From Sporosarcina cyprini (GTDB taxonomy: Bacteria; Bacillota; Bacilli; Bacillales_A; Planococcaceae), in contig NZ_JAKMHX010000007.1 in the NCBI RefSeq assembly GCF_022048975.1, positions 1 through 41,634 of the forward strand: DNA of 41,634 nt, read 5' to 3'. Position numbers and translations under genes: made by a program. This document shows, piece after piece, positions 40,528-41,634 of the stretch; position 1 is the first letter of the stretch; each line of letters starts with the position of its first letter. The notes beneath the pieces are model-generated. The model had not been told where the DNA came from. It did not search any database and worked only from the letters and a program-made list of their open reading frames with translations.

Positions 40528-41514
40528 GTGGTAGGACGTAATGAACCATGCCCATGCGGCAGTAGGAAAAAATATAAAAAATGTTGTGAATCAAAAGAAA
40601 CGATCTCGGTGGAAGAGGTACAAGCAGAGGAATTAGAGCGGGTTTTGCAAAATTTCTATGACGAATACCCGCACCGCAAAGATGTACCGGCCTATTTGGA
40701 ACTGGCCAATTCATGGAAGGCAAGAATAAACGGCCAATTGCAGGAAGAGATGATCGAGGCCATTGTGCTGGATGAATTTTTCTTCCATCATCGGCCGGAT
40801 ATTTGGCAATCCTATTTACATAAGCAGCAGAAGAAACAGCTGCGTCCATCAGTCCAGCGCGTGCTATCGCAATGGCAGCAGCCAAGAGTGTTCATTGGTC
40901 AGGTCGCGGAAGTAGATGAGAGTTATTTGACAGTGGATATGATTTTAGATGGGGAGCGGATCAGGCTGCGCCGGGAAAGTGATAAACCCGTGCCCGTTGG
41001 TGTCCACTTGTATTGCTTTATCTTACCGGACGAAACGGGAGTGGAAAACCAATACTTGGCGGTCTCTAGTTTAATTTTCTTCCCGACGGATCACGGGCAA
41101 GTGTTTGAGCAAATTGCAGCTCAATATAAAGAGGACCCGTCTAAAACAACGGAACAGTTCTTTAAAGACAATGCTGTCGACTGTTGGGAAAAGCTTGCTG
41201 CCAATGGTTACGAGGGTGAGGAATTCAGTAATTTTGAAGTGGGCGTTATCACACATTTCATGGACTTCCTCGATGAGCATGAGCGCCAATCTGAAAAGCT
41301 GCTTGATCTGGTAGAGGATTATTTGGTCGAGCAACAGCCGAATGCCCGGAAGGATGTCGCGATTGCAGCCGGTGCTGTACGTTTTGGCAATGATTTCGGC
41401 TACTTCGACCCGCTCGAGATGACAGTTAAGGAAATGGCGGAATGGTTCGGTGTTTCTCCGTCTTCCATGAATAAGTATTATAAAGAAATGACGGCTTATG
41501 CGGGAAAAGAATAG
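40528..41514 (+). CDS. SEC-C motif protein with possible C-terminal HTH
   Basis: About 328 residues. An N-terminal zinc-binding SEC-C motif, NEPCPCGSRKKYKKCC (C-x-C-x8-CC), is followed by an acidic helical domain, a small beta-barrel-like part near the middle (VFIGQVAEVDESYLTVD, RIRLRRES) and a C-terminal MTVKEMAEWFGVSPSSMNKYY that looks like a helix-turn-helix. I start it at GTG 40528, 11 nt after AAAGGA; the ATG at 40516 overlaps that site. SEC-C motifs occur in SecA and many uncharacterised proteins and bind Zn. Function is unknown. Confidence 0.78.
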   Translation: MVGRNEPCPCGSRKKYKKCCESKETISVEEVQAEELERVLQNFYDEYPHRKDVPAYLELANSWKARINGQLQEEMIEAIVLDEFFFHHRPDIWQSYLHKQQKKQLRPSVQRVLSQWQQPRVFIGQVAEVDESYLTVDMILDGERIRLRRESDKPVPVGVHLYCFILPDETGVENQYLAVSSLIFFPTDHGQVFEQIAAQYKEDPSKTTEQFFKDNAVDCWEKLAANGYEGEEFSNFEVGVITHFMDFLDEHERQSEKLLDLVEDYLVEQQPNARKDVAIAAGAVRFGNDFGYFDPLEMTVKEMAEWFGVSPSSMNKYYKEMTAYAGKE

Positions 41515-41522
41515 ATGACAGA

Positions 41523-41544
41523 AAAAGTGTCTTTGGACACTTTT
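41523..41544 (+). terminator. Terminator after the SEC-C gene
   Basis: AAAAGTGTC / GACACTTTT (41523-41531 and 41536-41544) form a 9-bp stem with TTTG loop and a short T tract. It is modest in strength. Confidence 0.65.
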
Positions 41545-41584
41545 CAGACTGTAGACAAAGTCACTTTGAGATGAATAGAATTGC

Positions 41585-41634
41585 ATAAACCAATCGGCAG
41601 TGAGCGCAACTTCGCTTTCCATGGGCTTGGCTTC
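41585..41634. repeat. Possible start of an extragenic repeat, truncated by window end
   Basis: The last bases, including CGCTTTCCATGGGCTTGGCTTC, resemble from memory the opening of GC-rich intergenic repeats common in Bacillaceae (CGCTTTCC..GGGC..). The element is cut off, so neither its second half nor its symmetry can be seen. Confidence 0.3.

Overview
The window looks like chromosome from a low-to-mid-GC endospore-forming Firmicute. I infer Bacillales, probably a Planococcaceae/Sporosarcina-like genus. The reasons are Bacillus-type gene order (ykoFEDC behind a TPP riboswitch, ykkCD behind a guanidine-I riboswitch, a yvfRSTU-like cluster, a bacillopeptidase F-like protease), strong AGGAGG ribosome sites, GTG/TTG starts and abundant rho-independent terminators. 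No rRNA, tRNA, CRISPR array, transposase or phage gene is visible.

Layout. 1-3763: alternating 20-bp repeats cut by the window edge, then a TPP riboswitch and the thiamine/HMP ECF transporter ykoFEDC. 3776-12831: a sulfide-oxidation and respiration block with sulfide:quinone oxidoreductase, a DUF1641 protein, a CstB-type persulfide dioxygenase-rhodanese, a membrane-anchored rhodanese-like protein, an NreBC-like two-component system, a TauE/SafE exporter, and cytochrome bd (cydA, cydB) flanked by two miniature membrane proteins, the second CydS-like. 12877-19555: accessory genes, namely an APH-fold kinase, a methyltransferase, a small orphan, a phosphoesterase, a Nudix hydrolase, a membrane-fused carbamoylase-type amidase and a HepT/MntA toxin-antitoxin pair. 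19704-21796 (minus): a tightly coupled four-gene operon of heme-monooxygenase-like, helical, B12-binding (CarH-type Wx9EH motif) and PAS-STAS proteins. 21998-25936 (minus): a VOC protein, a NitT/TauT-type ABC importer and the guanidinium exporter pair. 26232-30742: a yvfRSTU-like ABC/two-component cluster with a VanZ-like protein and an orphan. 30805-35274 (minus): a very large secreted S8 protease. 35793-40399: an N-acyl-amino-acid module (RpiR regulator, M20 amidohydrolase, NSAR/OSBS-family enolase) divergent from a YfcC-type permease, sharing one palindromic promoter-operator. 40528-41514: a SEC-C protein.

How the genes work together. In the sulfur block, SQR would oxidise sulfide and reduce menaquinone, CstB would oxidise persulfide to sulfite or thiosulfate, TauE would export the oxyanion, and a sulfide-tolerant bd oxidase would drain the quinol. 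The promoters before sqr and before tauE share an 18/20 identical palindromic box placed exactly 29 nt (first C of CCCC to first base of the -10) from a -10 element. This suggests one regulator, probably the NreBC-like system encoded between them, whose sensor keeps three of the four NreB iron-sulfur cysteines.

The most novel-looking items are that regulon, the split B12-photoreceptor-like/STAS operon, the membrane-fused amidase and the mirror-image divergent promoter at 38902-38953. All assignments come from reading the sequence and from family knowledge. No database search was run.
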